Under the pieces are notes generated by a model, which had not been told where the DNA came from, did no database searches, and worked only from the letters and a program-made list of their open reading frames with translations. DNA of 64,000 bases from Duncaniella sp. GTDB taxonomy: Bacteria > Bacteroidota > Bacteroidia > Bacteroidales > Muribaculaceae. Positions 44,532-53,819 of this stretch are shown here, piece by piece (the stretch's first letter is position 1; the number at the start of each line of letters is the position of its first letter). Made by a program: the position numbers and the translations under genes. The DNA lies in NCBI GenBank assembly GCA_029060405.1, contig JAIDUB010000110.1, forward strand, positions 1 through 64,000, in the 5' to 3' direction.

Positions 44532-44564
44532 AATCGCATGTAAATCATTGATTCACATGCGATT
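44532..44564 (-). terminator. Rho-independent terminator of tRNA-Pro
   Basis: Arms AATCGCATGT and ACATGCGATT are followed on the minus strand by a run of T residues, directly after the tRNA 3' end. Confidence 0.85.
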
Positions 44565-44571
44565 AATTGTG

Positions 44572-44646
44572 TCGGGGTGGCGGGATTCGAACTCGCGACC
44601 CCCTGCTCCCAAAGCAGGTGCGCTAACCGGGCTGCGCTACGCCCCG
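44572..44646 (-). tRNA. tRNA-Pro (anticodon TGG)
   Basis: The minus strand gives a 75-nt cloverleaf with anticodon loop TTTGGGA (TGG, proline) and discriminator A; CCA is not encoded. Two C-A mismatches stand out: C6-A67 in the acceptor stem and A52-C62 in the T-stem. The gene keeps a perfect promoter and terminator, so it is likely functional. Confidence 0.93.
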
Positions 44647-44655
44647 AATACTCTG

Positions 44656-44687
44656 CAAAGGTAAGGTATTTTTTCGGCTTCTGCAAA
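44656..44687 (-). promoter_or_regulatory. Promoter of tRNA-Pro
   Basis: On the minus strand TTTG (44687-44684), 20 bp, then TACCTTTG (44663-44656), a full consensus match about 10 bp before the tRNA. Confidence 0.8.
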
Positions 44688-44772
44688 TCTTTTTTATATC
44701 GCTTGGCGGTTGAACCGTTGCGCCATCACATGCGTTATACTGAAAAATGTCACATTCTCAACTTTTATCATT

Positions 44773-45810
44773 ATGAAACTGAAACTCCTCGCCGGACTGA
44801 TGGCCGTTGCCGCCGTTGCCGGAACTCCTGAAAGCAACGCTTGCTCACGTATATTATACAAGGGTACCGACAGCCTCATGATTGTAGGTCGCTCGCTCGA
44901 CTGGCGTACTCCTATTCCCACCAATGTCTACGTTTATCCCGCCGGAATTGCCAAGAAAGGTCATAATCTGCCGGGGGCGGTTACGTGGACGTCGAAGTAT
45001 GGCGCAGTGTATGCTGTGGGATATGACGGCGGTGTTACCGAGGGTATGAATGAAAAGGGTCTTGTGGTAAACGGCCTGTTCTGCAAAGGCTCGATTTACT
45101 CCAACGATACGAATGATAATCGTCCGCCCATGTCGCTGGCTATGTTCCCCGCATGGCTTCTCGATATGAATGCCACTACCGATGAGGCGGTGGCGGTGCT
45201 CCGCAAGCATGATTTCACAATTTCGGGCGCTACATTCGACGGTGGCACCGTTTCGGCTCTCCACTTCGGCATCACCGATGCTTCGGGCAAATCGGCTGTA
45301 GTGGAATTTGTAGACGGTAACCTCAACATATATGAAGGCGACGATATAATCGCCATGACCAATGATCCCACGTTCCCGGCCATGAACGCCATCAACGATT
45401 ACTGGGAGAAGAAGGGGGGCACTCACACTCTGCCAGGCACCGTTTCGAGCCCTGACCGCTTCGTGCGCGGCGTGTTCTTTGACAAAAACGTATCCAAGAC
45501 GGGCGATGCCGATTTAGGACTTTCGATCATACGCTCGATTCTGTTCAATGTATCGGTTCCTTATACCTATACCGTTCAGGGCGAGGGCAATGTATCGTCG
45601 ACTCAGTGGCGCTCGTTTGCCAATCTCCGCGATCTCCGCTATTATTTCGATGTGGTGACCAATCCCGGTATCTTCTATGTTGACCTCAACGAAATCAATC
45701 TCAAGCCGGGCGCTCCCATACTCAAAATCGACACGTCGAAATCAGGCGACTTCGTAGGCAACTGCACGGGCAAATTATTCCCTGTCGTGGGATTCACTCC
45801 CATGTATTAA
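44773..45810 (+). CDS. Secreted choloylglycine-hydrolase family enzyme (bile salt hydrolase type)
   Basis: This 345-residue Ntn-hydrolase has a signal peptide whose removal before Cys24 (SNA|CSRILY) would expose the catalytic N-terminal cysteine. The other active-site positions are present: Arg and Asp in GRSLDW, Asn in LVVNGL, Asn in MTNDPTFP and Arg in SPDRFVRG. Such enzymes split conjugated bile salts or related linear amides (penicillin V acylases, N-acyl amide hydrolases). The layout resembles secreted Bacteroides bile salt hydrolases, but specificity cannot be read. The track start at 44710 adds a stretch without signal-peptide logic; ATG 44773 is preferred. Confidence 0.86.
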   Translation: MKLKLLAGLMAVAAVAGTPESNACSRILYKGTDSLMIVGRSLDWRTPIPTNVYVYPAGIAKKGHNLPGAVTWTSKYGAVYAVGYDGGVTEGMNEKGLVVNGLFCKGSIYSNDTNDNRPPMSLAMFPAWLLDMNATTDEAVAVLRKHDFTISGATFDGGTVSALHFGITDASGKSAVVEFVDGNLNIYEGDDIIAMTNDPTFPAMNAINDYWEKKGGTHTLPGTVSSPDRFVRGVFFDKNVSKTGDADLGLSIIRSILFNVSVPYTYTVQGEGNVSSTQWRSFANLRDLRYYFDVVTNPGIFYVDLNEINLKPGAPILKIDTSKSGDFVGNCTGKLFPVVGFTPMY

Positions 45811-46272
45811 TCTCGCCGACGGGTGAGTGAGCAACACTACCGCCGATGCGGTAGCAGCGGCTTCGGTCACGGTGACTGATGCTCTAATACCATCCGTGGC
45901 ATTATCAACTGAAATTTCATCTCCATCACGGGCGGCCATGACTGTAATGTCGAGGCCGCCCCAATGTTTATCAAGGTCGGCAATGACTTCGTCGATACGG
46001 CCGGATGTGAACGGATAGCATCTCGCGCCTGTGGCCTGCGCGAGTGTCGCTCCCGCGGGGTCAATTATCGCAACCTTGTGCCCTGCCGCTCTCAGTGCCG
46101 CAACTACCTGAGCCTGCCAGCCTAATCCCTCTGCCGCCACGAGCACGCGGCGCATGGGGAATGAAAGCGCGCTGCCCTGCTGCGACTGTTGACGGCGCGG
46201 GCGCGACGCAACTCCCGCCGCCATGCGGCTGCGGTGTTCCTCCATCTTTTTTTCGAGATAATTATCGGCCAT
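45775..46272 (-). CDS. Uncharacterised Rossmann-like protein after rodA
   Basis: The protein has 165 residues when started at ATG 46272 (MADNYLEKKMEEHRSRMAAG); the track start at 46368 would lie inside rodA. A basic linker is followed by a Rossmann-like stretch (RRVLVAAEGLGWQAQVVAALRAAGHKVAIIDP and DEVIADLDKHWGGLDITVMAARDG) that resembles a shortened short-chain dehydrogenase without the catalytic Tyr-Lys pair. It lies 7 bp after rodA as the last gene of the rod operon and overlaps the end of the bile-salt-hydrolase-type gene by 36 bp on the other strand. Confidence 0.72.
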   Translation of the reverse strand: MADNYLEKKMEEHRSRMAAGVASRPRRQQSQQGSALSFPMRRVLVAAEGLGWQAQVVAALRAAGHKVAIIDPAGATLAQATGARCYPFTSGRIDEVIADLDKHWGGLDITVMAARDGDEISVDNATDGIRASVTVTEAAATASAVVLLTHPSARLIHGSESHDRE

Positions 46273-46279
46273 GATCCTA

Positions 46280-47767
46280 TCAGTAACTCGGGCGCTCGCG
46301 ACGGGCCGCGTCGATGCGCAGAAGTATAAAAAGCAGGAATGTAAAGCCCCAGAGCGATGAACCGCCATAGCTGAAAAACGGCAGCGGTATGCCTATCACG
46401 GGACACAGTCCTATCACCATACCTATATTGATGCCAAGGTGCATTATGAAATATGACGCGACACAATAGGCATAGACGCGCCCGAATATTCCGGGCTGAC
46501 GCTCGGCTATCGAGATGATGCGCAATATCAGGATGAGAAAAAGAGCAAGCACCGCAGTGGCCCCCACAAACCCTTCTTCCTCGCCTATCGTGCAGAATAT
46601 AAAGTCGGTATGCTGCTCGGGCACATATTTCAGCTTTGTCTGGGTGCCGTTGAGAAAGCCTTTTCCGGTAAGGCCGCCCGAACCTATGGCTATCTTCGAC
46701 TGATTGACATTATAGCCCATGCCCTTGGGATCGTCCATGATACCGAGCGTCACCATGATTCGCTCTTTCTGATATGACTTGAGCGATTTGTTGAACACAT
46801 AATCGATCGACAGCAGAAACCCGAGGCTCAGCACGGCGGCAAGAGCCGTGACAAGTATGCGCATGGAATATCCGTGAAGCATTATATAAATGCAGTAAAG
46901 CACGCCGCCTCCTATCGCACACAGAAAATACACATTGCCCGGCACCGGCACACCGCAAAGAGCAAGCACCGGCACCACCACACCCGTGCCTGCATATACA
47001 AGGAAAAGATTGCGTGCCTCGCGCGGACAGCGGGCATAGAGGGCGAGCATCAGCACGAGTATCGCCATGATCATCGAGTAAACGATCACTCGCCCTGTAG
47101 TGATGCCGAGTGTCTCCGTTCCCGAATATTTCAGCGCCACCACAAAGAATGTCACCGCACATGCACCCGCCAGCAATATCAGTCCGCTCATGCCTTCACG
47201 GTAGAGCACGAAAAAGAGCGACAGATACACCAGCGCCGATCCTGTCTCCTTCTGCAGGATAATGAGTACAAACGGCAGCAGGATTATCGTGAGAGCCTTG
47301 ACGTAATTGTTGCGCGAGGCATTGAGATTGAAATTGTAGCTGCTGAAGAGCTTTGCAAGCGCGAGCGCCGTGGCAAATTTTCCAAACTCGGCCGGCTGCA
47401 GACTCATCGGCCCGAGCACGAGCCACGACCGCGAGCCTTTGATGTCGGGCGCGATTCCTATGGTGACTATCAGCAGCAATATCACCGCTCCGTAGATCAC
47501 ATAGGCATAGTTTTCATAAAATCTCACGTCGATGAGTATAAGAAACAGACCGAGCACGAGCGACAGGCCTATCCAGCGCAACTGCTTGCCCGAGAACTGC
47601 GAGAAATCCCATATCGACGCGTCGTCAAACTTGTAGCTGGCCGCATAGATGCTGAACGCACCCGCTATCACGAGCACGAGATAGAGTATCACCGTGAACC
47701 AGTCGATGTCGCGGAACACCGAGCGAGATTCGCCGGGAGCGGAATTGCCGAGTGGTGAGTTGAACAT
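46280..47767 (-). CDS. rodA: Rod-shape SEDS peptidoglycan glycosyltransferase RodA
   Basis: This 495-residue inner-membrane polymerase works with PBP2 in lateral-wall synthesis. It has about ten to twelve membrane helices, the SEDS signatures GSRSWLVLGPMSLQPAEFGKFATALALAK and GFLNGTQTKLKYVPEQHTDFIFCTIGEE, and the ending GLCPVIGIPLPFFSYGGSSL. It is longer than proteobacterial RodA (about 370), with an extra membrane insertion near residues 230-330, as is usual in Bacteroidetes. It lies 8 bp after mrdA. Confidence 0.96.
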   Translation of the reverse strand: MFNSPLGNSAPGESRSVFRDIDWFTVILYLVLVIAGAFSIYAASYKFDDASIWDFSQFSGKQLRWIGLSLVLGLFLILIDVRFYENYAYVIYGAVILLLIVTIGIAPDIKGSRSWLVLGPMSLQPAEFGKFATALALAKLFSSYNFNLNASRNNYVKALTIILLPFVLIILQKETGSALVYLSLFFVLYREGMSGLILLAGACAVTFFVVALKYSGTETLGITTGRVIVYSMIMAILVLMLALYARCPREARNLFLVYAGTGVVVPVLALCGVPVPGNVYFLCAIGGGVLYCIYIMLHGYSMRILVTALAAVLSLGFLLSIDYVFNKSLKSYQKERIMVTLGIMDDPKGMGYNVNQSKIAIGSGGLTGKGFLNGTQTKLKYVPEQHTDFIFCTIGEEEGFVGATAVLALFLILILRIISIAERQPGIFGRVYAYCVASYFIMHLGINIGMVIGLCPVIGIPLPFFSYGGSSLWGFTFLLFILLRIDAARRERPSY

Positions 47768-47775
47768 ATCCGTTA

Positions 47776-49662
47776 TCAGTGTTTTTTAGTTCCCGAAAAC
47801 TGTATGGTGTTGGATTGCAGCATTCGTTCCTCAAGATACTTGCGATCCTCGGCGATATGACCGTTGAGATACTTCTCAATCACGAGCGAACCGATAGGCA
47901 CACCGAAGGCCGCGCCGAAACCGGCATTTTCCACATATACGGCCACGGCTATCTTCGGGTCATCGTATGGCGCGAATCCCATAAACGCCGAGTGGTCGCG
48001 GCCGTGAGAATTCTGGGCCGTACCGGTCTTGCCCGCCACTTCTATGCCGGGAAGATTGGCAAGGCGGCACGTACCGCCGGTGACGGCCATACGCATTCCC
48101 TCCGCTATGTCGGGATAAAACCGCGCGTCGATCGACGGATAGCGGCGCTCGGTATATTGCGGATCGATTACCGTATCCTGAATCTCTTTTACCACATGGG
48201 GAGTGATGAACCATCCGCGGTTGGCGATCGTGGCCGACAGATTGGCGATCTGGAGCGGAGTGGCAAGAATCTCGCCCTGACCTATTGATACTGATATAAT
48301 GGTATTGGCGCTCCAATGCCCCTTACCATATACATCATTATAAGTCTTGGAGTTGGGAATGAATGCGCGGCTTTCGCCGGGAAGGTCTACTCCGAGGCGG
48401 TAGCCGTAACCCATCGACACGAGGTGGTTTTTCCATGTCTCGAATGCCTCGGCATGGGAGCCGTAGCGGCTCTTGCGGTCGATCATAGCCTTGAATCCCC
48501 AGCAGAAATAGGCGTTGCACGAGGTCTGCAGCGCCGGCTTGAGCGGCAGAGGCGAACCGTGGGCGTGGCAGCCGAGGCGCAGGCGTCCCGATATGAAGCC
48601 GTGGCTGCAGGGGTAAGCAGTCGACGGGCTGATGATGCCCTCTTGAAGCAGGATAAGGCCGTTGGCAGGCTTAAATGTAGATCCGGGGGGATATCCGGCC
48701 TGAATGGCGCGGTCGAAAAGCGGTCGGTCGAGATCCTTGGTGAGGGCGATGTAATTGGCGCCGCGCTGACGGCCCACGAGCAGCGACGGCTTGAACGACG
48801 GAGCGGAAACCAGACAGAGGATTTCGCCCGTCTTAGGCTCGATGGCCACCACGGCACCTTTCTTGTTGACCATAAGCGACTCGGCATATTGCTGCAGCTC
48901 GATATCGATGCTCAGCTTGAGATTCTTTCCCGATATTGCGGGGCGGTCGTGGGCTCCGTCGTCATAGCGGCCCTGAATCTTGCCGTAGGCATCGCGTATC
49001 AGCACCTCGGCGCCCTTGATACCGCGCAGAAATTCCTCATAGCTGCGCTCCACGCCCATATCGCCCGTATAGTCGCCGCGGGAGTAGTAATCGTCGCGCT
49101 CAATATCCTTGGGCGACACCTCGCGGATATTGCCGAGCACATTGGCCGCGCAGTCATAGTTGTACTCGCGGAGTATACGCTTCTGGATATAGAATCCCGG
49201 GAAGCGGTAGAGTTTCTCCTGCAACCGGCCGTATTCCTCGGCCGAGAGATGGGTGATGAGCGACTGCGGCGAATAAGACGAATAGCCCGGATTCAGGCGC
49301 TTGTCCTTCATGTCGGCGAAGCGCTTGCGCAGCTGCTCGGGAGTGATGTTGATGGTATTGCAGAAGTCGATGGTATCGAAACTCTTTACGTCGCGCGGTA
49401 TAAGCATCACGTCATAGGCCGGCTGATTGTAGACCACGAGACGCCCCTCACGGTCATAAATGATACCACGCGAGGGATAGACGGCTTTACGCAGGAAAGC
49501 GTTGGAGTCGGCATACTCCTTGTAGCGGGAGTCGGTGACCTGAAGGCAAAACAGGCGTATGATATATATTATTACGATAGCCACCACTATACCGCCTATG
49601 ATATAGCGGCGGGGCTCGAGATTATAATCTTTTCTCACTTCGGGGTGTAAGTAGGCTGTCAA
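47776..49662 (-). CDS. mrdA: Penicillin-binding protein 2
   Basis: This 628-residue class B transpeptidase has an N-terminal membrane helix (about 20-42), a pedestal domain (RGIIYDREGRLVVYNQPAYDVMLIP) and a transpeptidase domain with the Ser motif GSTFK (about residue 325), a SxN-type motif (QTSCNAYF) and KTGTAQ. It cross-links wall peptides for the elongasome and would be a target of beta-lactams such as mecillinam. It overlaps mreD by 41 bp, the largest overlap of the operon. Confidence 0.96.
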   Translation of the reverse strand: MTAYLHPEVRKDYNLEPRRYIIGGIVVAIVIIYIIRLFCLQVTDSRYKEYADSNAFLRKAVYPSRGIIYDREGRLVVYNQPAYDVMLIPRDVKSFDTIDFCNTINITPEQLRKRFADMKDKRLNPGYSSYSPQSLITHLSAEEYGRLQEKLYRFPGFYIQKRILREYNYDCAANVLGNIREVSPKDIERDDYYSRGDYTGDMGVERSYEEFLRGIKGAEVLIRDAYGKIQGRYDDGAHDRPAISGKNLKLSIDIELQQYAESLMVNKKGAVVAIEPKTGEILCLVSAPSFKPSLLVGRQRGANYIALTKDLDRPLFDRAIQAGYPPGSTFKPANGLILLQEGIISPSTAYPCSHGFISGRLRLGCHAHGSPLPLKPALQTSCNAYFCWGFKAMIDRKSRYGSHAEAFETWKNHLVSMGYGYRLGVDLPGESRAFIPNSKTYNDVYGKGHWSANTIISVSIGQGEILATPLQIANLSATIANRGWFITPHVVKEIQDTVIDPQYTERRYPSIDARFYPDIAEGMRMAVTGGTCRLANLPGIEVAGKTGTAQNSHGRDHSAFMGFAPYDDPKIAVAVYVENAGFGAAFGVPIGSLVIEKYLNGHIAEDRKYLEERMLQSNTIQFSGTKKH

Positions 49663-50143
49663 TGCCCACCATCACGAGCATGGACAGAGCCGTGCTGCAG
49701 ATGATGCGCAGGATGAGACGGAGAGGATTGAAGAAAGTGAATGCTTCGATAGTGAAGATCATCATGCAGTAGAGCAGCGTAAGCGTCAGCAGGTATTTCA
49801 GATAAGTACCCGTGCCGAGCGAGTGCATCGAGGGAACAGGATCGGGCAGATCCTCCTCGCGGTTGACATACAGGCGGAGAACCGGCCGGCGAAGCGCCGC
49901 AAGTACGGTACACGCCAGTGCGTTCATGCCATACGTATCGGAAAACACGTCGACCGTAAGGCCGAGAAAGAAACCCACGGTCATCACGGCGTTGGCCGAC
50001 ATAGTGACCGGCAGACGGCCTATGAGGTAAATGAATACCATAGGCACCGCCACGTTGAACAGACAGATATTGTTGAACACCATCACCTGTGCAAGCACCA
50101 GCACGATGGCGAGAACTATGAAGCGAAGAGCGGTCTTGGTCAT
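49622..50143 (-). CDS. mreD: Rod-shape protein MreD
   Basis: This 173-residue inner-membrane protein has five or six hydrophobic segments (MTKTALRFIVLAIVLVLAQVMVFNNICLF to the end) and the position expected of MreD between mreC and mrdA. It belongs to the elongasome. Its sequence is weakly conserved as usual, so the identification leans on gene order. It begins 11 bp after mreC. Confidence 0.9.
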   Translation of the reverse strand: MTKTALRFIVLAIVLVLAQVMVFNNICLFNVAVPMVFIYLIGRLPVTMSANAVMTVGFFLGLTVDVFSDTYGMNALACTVLAALRRPVLRLYVNREEDLPDPVPSMHSLGTGTYLKYLLTLTLLYCMMIFTIEAFTFFNPLRLILRIICSTALSMLVMVGIDSLLTPRSEKRL

Positions 50144-50154
50144 TTTCGGGCAGG

Positions 50155-51012
50155 TTATCTTGACGGTGTGGGATCAATATCCTTCTCCACGATGCGGAGC
50201 TCGTTGCTGAGCGAGTCGACGATCACCCGCACGGTGGAAAGGGTGGTGAAGTCAGTGAAAAGATTCACGCGCAGGGCAAAGAAATTATCGTCGTCGCGGT
50301 CACGGCGTCCCTCGATGACGGTGCCCACCGGCACGCCCTCGGGGAACATGGATGAATAGCCGCTGGTAACTATCGTGTCGCCGTGATTGAACACGGCATG
50401 CGACGGAAGTTCCTCCAGAAGGGCCTCGCCGGGATTACGGCCGTCCCACGTCAGCGACCCCACATGCTCCTGCCCCTTCACCTTGCACGATATACGCAGG
50501 TAAGGATTAAGGAGCGAGATAAGACGCGCCGAGTGGTCGCCCACGATATTCACCACACCCACTATACCGTTCTGGTCCATCACGCCCATCTCAGGGCGGA
50601 TGCCGTCGAGCGCGCCCTTGTTGATGGTGATATAGTTGTGGGGATGAGTGGTGGAATTATTTATCACATGAGCCATGATGAAGCTGTAGCGCGACAGCGA
50701 GGGATCCACGGTCATAGTGTCGAGCATAATCTGCTCGTCGCGCTGCCTGAGCATCTCCTTGAGGCGATATATCTCCAGCTCGAGATCGGAATTGCGGCGC
50801 TGAAGGTCGTCGTTTATATCGCGCAGGGCGAAATATCCGGTCACTTCACGCTCCGCGTCATACACGGCCGCGCTTACCGCCGAAGCCGACGAAAGATATA
50901 CATGATGCTGATACGGATTGGTCGTGAACAGCATCACGCACGCGGCTGCCACATATATGGCAAAGAGCAGCCAAGAGCTGTATTTCTGGAGAAATTTAAG
51001 GAGTTCGCTCAC
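50155..51012 (-). CDS. mreC: Rod-shape protein MreC
   Basis: This 285-residue protein has an N-terminal membrane helix (about 12-29), a coiled coil (about 60-95, DINDDLQRRNSDLELEIYRLKEMLRQR) and the paired beta-barrel region with NKGALDGIRPEMGVMDQNGIVGVV and VTSGYSSMFPEGVPVGTV, all standard for MreC. It links MreB with the PBP2/RodA synthase in the periplasm. Confidence 0.95.
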   Translation of the reverse strand: MSELLKFLQKYSSWLLFAIYVAAACVMLFTTNPYQHHVYLSSASAVSAAVYDAEREVTGYFALRDINDDLQRRNSDLELEIYRLKEMLRQRDEQIMLDTMTVDPSLSRYSFIMAHVINNSTTHPHNYITINKGALDGIRPEMGVMDQNGIVGVVNIVGDHSARLISLLNPYLRISCKVKGQEHVGSLTWDGRNPGEALLEELPSHAVFNHGDTIVTSGYSSMFPEGVPVGTVIEGRRDRDDDNFFALRVNLFTDFTTLSTVRVIVDSLSNELRIVEKDIDPTPSR

Positions 51013-51100
51013 TTTAAATCTTTACAATGACGGCAGAGACCCCTTGATGACGGTCTCTGCCTGTTATGGTGATATGTGCTCTGCAGCCTGACAGCAGGTA

Positions 51101-52123
51101 TCAGCGTATCAGGAACGAGAAGTGCTCGATATTTTTCAGAGCCACACCCGTACCCTTGGCCACTGCCAGCAGAGGATCCTCGGCCACGTGGAACTTGATA
51201 CCGATCTTGTCGCTCAGGCGCTTGTCGAGACCGCGGAGCAATGCGCCGCCGCCGGCAAGGTAAATACCGTTCATCACTATATCGGAATAGAGTTCGGGGG
51301 GAGTCTCGTCGAGTGCCTGAAGCACGGCGGCCTCGATGCGCGAAATGGATTTCTCGATGCAGTGGGAGATTTCCTGATAGCTCACGGGCACCTCCATGGG
51401 AAGGGCGGTCATCTTGTTGGGACCGCGCACTATGAAGTCTTCGGGCGGATTCTCGAGCTCGGTGAGTGCCGAGCCTACATTGATCTTGATAGCCTCGGCG
51501 GTGCGCTCGCCAACCTTTACATTGTGCACGCGGCTCATGTGCTCCATGATATCTTCGGTGAGGTCATCGCCGGCCACCTGAATACTCTTGTTGGACACGA
51601 TACCGCCCAGCGATATCACGGCGATCTCAGTAGTTCCACCGCCTATATCCACTATCATGTTGCCCTGAGGCGCAAGCACGTCGATACCTATACCGAGAGC
51701 GGCAGCCATAGGCTCATAGATCATGTACACGTCGCGACCGCCGGCTACCTCAGTAGAGTCGCGCACGGCACGGATCTCCACTTCGGTGGAACCTGAAGGT
51801 ATGCCCACCACCATCTTGAGCGAGGTCTGGAACCAGTTGCTCTTGGCGCTGGCCTTCTTGATAAGGCCGCGTATCATCATCTCGGCAGCGTGGAAGTCGG
51901 CTATCACACCCTTGCGCAGCGGGCGCACGGTCTCGATGTTGGGGTTTTCTTTACCCTGCATCAGCTTGGCCTCGCGGCCTACAGCTGCAATTTTCTTGGG
52001 GTCGCGCTTGTCGATAGCCACTATCGATGGCTCGTCGACTACGATTTTGTCGTTGTGGATAATGATCGTATTGGCAGTACCGAGGTCAATAGCGATCTCT
52101 TTGGTGAATGAAAAAAATCCCAT
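51101..52123 (-). CDS. mreB: Rod-shape actin homologue MreB
   Basis: This 340-residue actin-like ATPase has phosphate 1 AIDLGTANTIIIH, phosphate 2 IVDIGGGTTEIAVISLGG and the adenosine motif GIYLAGGGALLRGLD. It forms membrane-bound filaments that guide elongation. It lies 25 bp after purH and 88 bp before mreC, so purH and the mre genes are probably transcribed together, an order common in Bacteroidales. Confidence 0.97.
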   Translation of the reverse strand: MGFFSFTKEIAIDLGTANTIIIHNDKIVVDEPSIVAIDKRDPKKIAAVGREAKLMQGKENPNIETVRPLRKGVIADFHAAEMMIRGLIKKASAKSNWFQTSLKMVVGIPSGSTEVEIRAVRDSTEVAGGRDVYMIYEPMAAALGIGIDVLAPQGNMIVDIGGGTTEIAVISLGGIVSNKSIQVAGDDLTEDIMEHMSRVHNVKVGERTAEAIKINVGSALTELENPPEDFIVRGPNKMTALPMEVPVSYQEISHCIEKSISRIEAAVLQALDETPPELYSDIVMNGIYLAGGGALLRGLDKRLSDKIGIKFHVAEDPLLAVAKGTGVALKNIEHFSFLIR

Positions 52124-52148
52124 TTATTCTGAAGTATTGAGGAGTGAA

Positions 52149-53684
52149 TTAATGCTTGAAATGACGGAAACCGGTAGTAACCATGGCGAGGCCCAGACGG
52201 TTGGCGGCATCGATGCTCTCATTGTCGCGGATGGAGCCTCCTGGGTGTATCACAGCCTTGATTCCGGCCTCGGCTGCAATCTCCACACAGTCAGGGAAGG
52301 GGAAGAATGCATCGGATGCCATCACCGCACCGTTGAGATCGAAGCCGAATGAGCGGGCCTTTTCGATAGCCTGCTTCAGGGCGTCGACACGCGAGGTCTG
52401 ACCCACGCCGCTTGCTATGAGCTGGCCGCCGCGGGCAAGCACTATGGCATTGCTCTTGGAGTTTTTCACTATGCGGTTGGCAAAGAGCAGGTCGGCCACC
52501 TGAGCTTCGGTGGGCACGAGAGTGGTGACTGTGGTAAGCTCGTCGGGGGTCTCTATCTTCAGGTCGCGGTCCTGAACGAGAGCGCCGTTGAGTATCGAGC
52601 GGAACTGACGCTTGGTGTCGAGCGGAGCTTTCTGCAGAAGGATGATGCGGTTTTTCTTCGATTTCAGTATCTCGAGAGCGTCGTGGCTGTAGTCGGGCGC
52701 AATGATTACCTCGAAGAAAATCTTGTTGATTTCCTCGGCGGCAGCGGCGTCGACGAGACGGTTGGTGACGAGCACGCCGCCAAATGCGCTCACGGGGTCA
52801 CCGGCGAGAGCGTCGGCCCAAGCCTGAGCCACAGTCTCGCGGCTTGCGAGGCCGCAGGCATTGTTGTGCTTGAGGATGGCGAAAGTGGTGGTGTGGAACT
52901 CCGAGATCAGCGACACGGCAGCGTCGATGTCGAGAAGATTGTTGTAGGAAATCTCCTTGCCGTGAAGTTGCTCGAAAAGAGCGTTGAAATCGCCGTAGAA
53001 AGTACCGCGCTGGTGGGGATTCTCGCCGTATCGCATTTTCTTGGCCGAGTTGATGGCCACGCGCAGGTCGGCGGGCACGGGATCTTCGTCGAGCGAAGCG
53101 AAATAGTTGAATATCGCTGTGTCGTAGCCCGACGATACGGCAAACGCACGGGCGGCGAAGCGGCGGCGGTCATCGAGAGTCGAAGCGGCACCGTTGGCCT
53201 TGAGCATGTCGCGGAGCATGGCATATTCAGCCTTTGAGGGTACGATAACCACATCGGCGAAATTCTTGGCGGCCGCGCGTATGAGCGAGATGCCGCCTAT
53301 ATCTATTTTCTCGATGATATCGGCCTGTGAAGCACCCGAGGCCACTGTCGCCTCAAAGGGATAAAGGTCGACGATCACGAGGTCGATTTCGGGTATTTCA
53401 TATTCAGCGATCTGAGCGCGGTCGCCTTCATTGTCGCGACGGTTGAGAATACCGCCGAACACCTTGGGATGGAGAGTCTTTACACGGCCGCCCAGAATCG
53501 AAGGATAACCTGTGAGGTCCTCCACTGCCTCGCATTCATAACCGAGGCTTTCTATAAAGGAGCGTGTACCGCCGGTGGAAAGAAATTTTACGCCGCCGGC
53601 ATTGAGCAGGCTGAGAATTTCATCCAGTCCGTCCTTATGATATACTGAAATAAGAGCTGTCTTGATGGGTCTTGTTACTGACAT
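52149..53684 (-). CDS. purH: Bifunctional AICAR formyltransferase/IMP cyclohydrolase
   Basis: This 511-residue enzyme catalyses the last two steps of purine synthesis. The N-terminal MGS-like cyclohydrolase domain (about 1-195: LLNAGGVKFLSTGGT, LGGRVKTLHPKVFGGIL) is followed by the transformylase domain (KMRYGENPHQRGTFY, LKHNNACGLASR, and DAFFPFPDCVEIAAEAG near the end). All parts are intact. It opens the rod-shape operon, which ties wall growth to purine supply at the level of gene order. Confidence 0.97.
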   Translation of the reverse strand: MSVTRPIKTALISVYHKDGLDEILSLLNAGGVKFLSTGGTRSFIESLGYECEAVEDLTGYPSILGGRVKTLHPKVFGGILNRRDNEGDRAQIAEYEIPEIDLVIVDLYPFEATVASGASQADIIEKIDIGGISLIRAAAKNFADVVIVPSKAEYAMLRDMLKANGAASTLDDRRRFAARAFAVSSGYDTAIFNYFASLDEDPVPADLRVAINSAKKMRYGENPHQRGTFYGDFNALFEQLHGKEISYNNLLDIDAAVSLISEFHTTTFAILKHNNACGLASRETVAQAWADALAGDPVSAFGGVLVTNRLVDAAAAEEINKIFFEVIIAPDYSHDALEILKSKKNRIILLQKAPLDTKRQFRSILNGALVQDRDLKIETPDELTTVTTLVPTEAQVADLLFANRIVKNSKSNAIVLARGGQLIASGVGQTSRVDALKQAIEKARSFGFDLNGAVMASDAFFPFPDCVEIAAEAGIKAVIHPGGSIRDNESIDAANRLGLAMVTTGFRHFKH

Positions 53685-53721
53685 CGGAAGGTTCTGATTA
53701 GATGTTTAATTATTAGAGCAC

Positions 53722-53729
53722 AAAATTAC
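53722..53729 (-). promoter_or_regulatory. -7 box of the purH-mre operon
   Basis: TAATTTTG on the minus strand lies 38 bp before the purH start codon. A convincing -33 element is missing. Confidence 0.5.
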
Positions 53730-53819
53730 GAAAAAAATATCAGCGACCCACGCACTAATTATCAAAAATATCTTCGCAAAATAAAAAATTTCTTTACTTT
53801 TCCCCGTCGCCGCCTAAAG

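Noticed and set aside
46874-47758. 294-residue ORF antisense to rodA
   Set aside because: Very rich in His, Arg and Tyr, the mirror of a hydrophobic membrane protein; not a gene.
48316-49650. 444-residue ORF antisense to mrdA
   Set aside because: Shadow of the PBP2 gene, with no domain pattern or start context.
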